Of a stretch of DNA of 13,120 nucleotides, positions 12,535 to 13,120 are shown piece after piece (within the stretch, counting starts at the first letter, position 1; each line of letters starts with the position of its first letter). The notes beneath the pieces were generated by a model. That model was not told where the DNA came from, searched no databases, and saw nothing but the letters and a program-made list of their open reading frames with translations. This DNA is from JAIXWP01 sp049318685 (lineage in GTDB: Bacteria; Bacteroidota; Bacteroidia; Flavobacteriales_D; Sanyastnellaceae). The position numbers and the translations under genes are program-made. The DNA is taken from positions 1-13,120 of the forward strand of contig JBMOFW010000073.1 in the NCBI GenBank assembly GCA_049318685.1, in the 5' to 3' direction.

Positions 12535-13120
12535 TTATTTGATTCGATATTCAACTCGACCGTTCCTACCATTTTTGCCATAGAGACCAGTATTGCCATG
12601 TTCACCTCGACTTGGGAAGAGGGTCTCTGCAAGTGACTCATCTTCTGTGTCGTTAATGCCGCCCTTTCCGCCGTATCCTCCCTTACCACCTGCACCACCT
12701 GAATTGTCTACAATGATTTGAAAGAGATATTCTTCCAGCTCAGGGGCGTAGTAAATATCCACGGAACCTCCATCACCACCATCACCTCCGTTGCCACCGT
12801 CGCCACCACGTTGCCCTTGCTGCAAACTTCCTTCTGGAGCCATGGTTCCATTTGATCCATCACCGCCGCTACCTCCATTTCCTCCGCGGGTTTCAATGTG
12901 TAAGGATCCTTTTCCTTTTTCCAAATAGATTACTTCTTTGCGCCTATTTCCATTCAAAATGCTCACCTGTATGAGCGAAGAGTCTGGGCTTTGGTCGAGA
13001 TAAACGGATAAATTTTGACCATGATTCCCATGTTTCCCGTGCAGCCGCGATAAACTCCAGCACCCTCCATTTGCGCCATCTTCGCCGTTGTATTGCATAC
13101 TCATGGATACAGAAGAATCT
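12535..13120 (-). CDS. Glycine-rich collagen-like protein, N-terminus beyond the window
   Basis: The frame is open from the right edge (reading DSSVSMSMQYNGEDG) to TAA at 12535-12537, at least 194 codons. Methionines at 13104 and 13098 could be starts, but the residues before them continue the same style, so the gene likely begins outside. The protein has runs where every third residue is Gly: GKHGNHGQN near the start, GGNGGSGGDG, GGDGGNGGDGGDGGS, GGAGGKGGYGGKGG, and GEHGNTGLYGKNGRNGR near the end. Between them are beta-like stretches (NLSVYLDQSPDSSLIQVSIL; VDIYYAPELEEYLFQIIVDN). I do not recognise a named family; collagen-like or Gly-rich surface proteins of Bacteroidota are the nearest idea. 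No sorting domain is present at the C-terminus (VEYRIK). It converges with the CUB/PKD gene, 10 bp between stops. Confidence 0.8.
   Translation of the reverse strand, partial: DSSVSMSMQYNGEDGANGGCWSLSRLHGKHGNHGQNLSVYLDQSPDSSLIQVSILNGNRRKEVIYLEKGKGSLHIETRGGNGGSGGDGSNGTMAPEGSLQQGQRGGDGGNGGDGGDGGSVDIYYAPELEEYLFQIIVDNSGGAGGKGGYGGKGGINDTEDESLAETLFPSRGEHGNTGLYGKNGRNGRVEYRIK

Overview
The window looks like chromosomal DNA of a member of the Bacteroidota, probably a marine or freshwater flavobacterium-like organism. Three things point there: two kinds of type IX secretion (T9SS) sorting domain (type A on a GH16 glucanase, type B on a large CUB/PKD protein), a GH97 alpha-glucosidase of the SusB kind, and a TAnnTTTG-type -7 promoter box upstream of the GH16 gene. 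No rRNA, tRNA, transposase, phage gene or SusC/SusD pair is visible.

Layout: (1) 1-772, minus strand, a photolyase/cryptochrome gene cut by the left window edge. (2) Divergent from it, 823-2195, a two-gene plus-strand unit, TatD-family hydrolase and TcdA (tRNA ct6A dehydratase), with stop and start codons overlapping. (3) 2188-3097, a compact element: two arrays of 13 units of 13 bp, in inverted orientation, flank an AT-rich segment carrying one four-helix-bundle (IVS/S23-type) protein gene. The stop codons of both neighbouring convergent genes lie inside the arrays. (4) 3066-6919, minus strand, a secreted GH16 endo-glucanase followed by a GH97 alpha-glucosidase. The GH97 gene is broken by one apparent missing base near 4919. 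(5) 7087-8151, plus strand, an unrecognised exported coiled-coil protein whose start codon sits directly after a 12-bp perfect hairpin plus T-tract. (6) 8168-9118, minus strand, a TraB/GumN-family protein. (7) 9198-12524, plus strand, a giant secreted CUB/PKD/T9SS-B protein. (8) 12535 to the right edge, minus strand, a glycine-every-third-residue (collagen-like) protein, incomplete at its N terminus.

Genes that may work together: the GH16 and GH97 enzymes look like a small glucan-use operon (extracellular endo-cleavage, then periplasmic removal of glucose), although the GH97 is interrupted as sequenced. TcdA works on tRNA; its TatD-family partner has no obvious functional link to it. The rest are cell-surface or envelope proteins.

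The most unusual feature is the four-helix-bundle gene between mirrored 13-bp repeat arrays. A transcript through it could fold into a stem of about 169 nt per arm with the gene in the loop. A second, unrelated repeat family (hexamers of the GAACNR kind) is found in frame inside two different genes, and a weaker match lies just upstream of a third.
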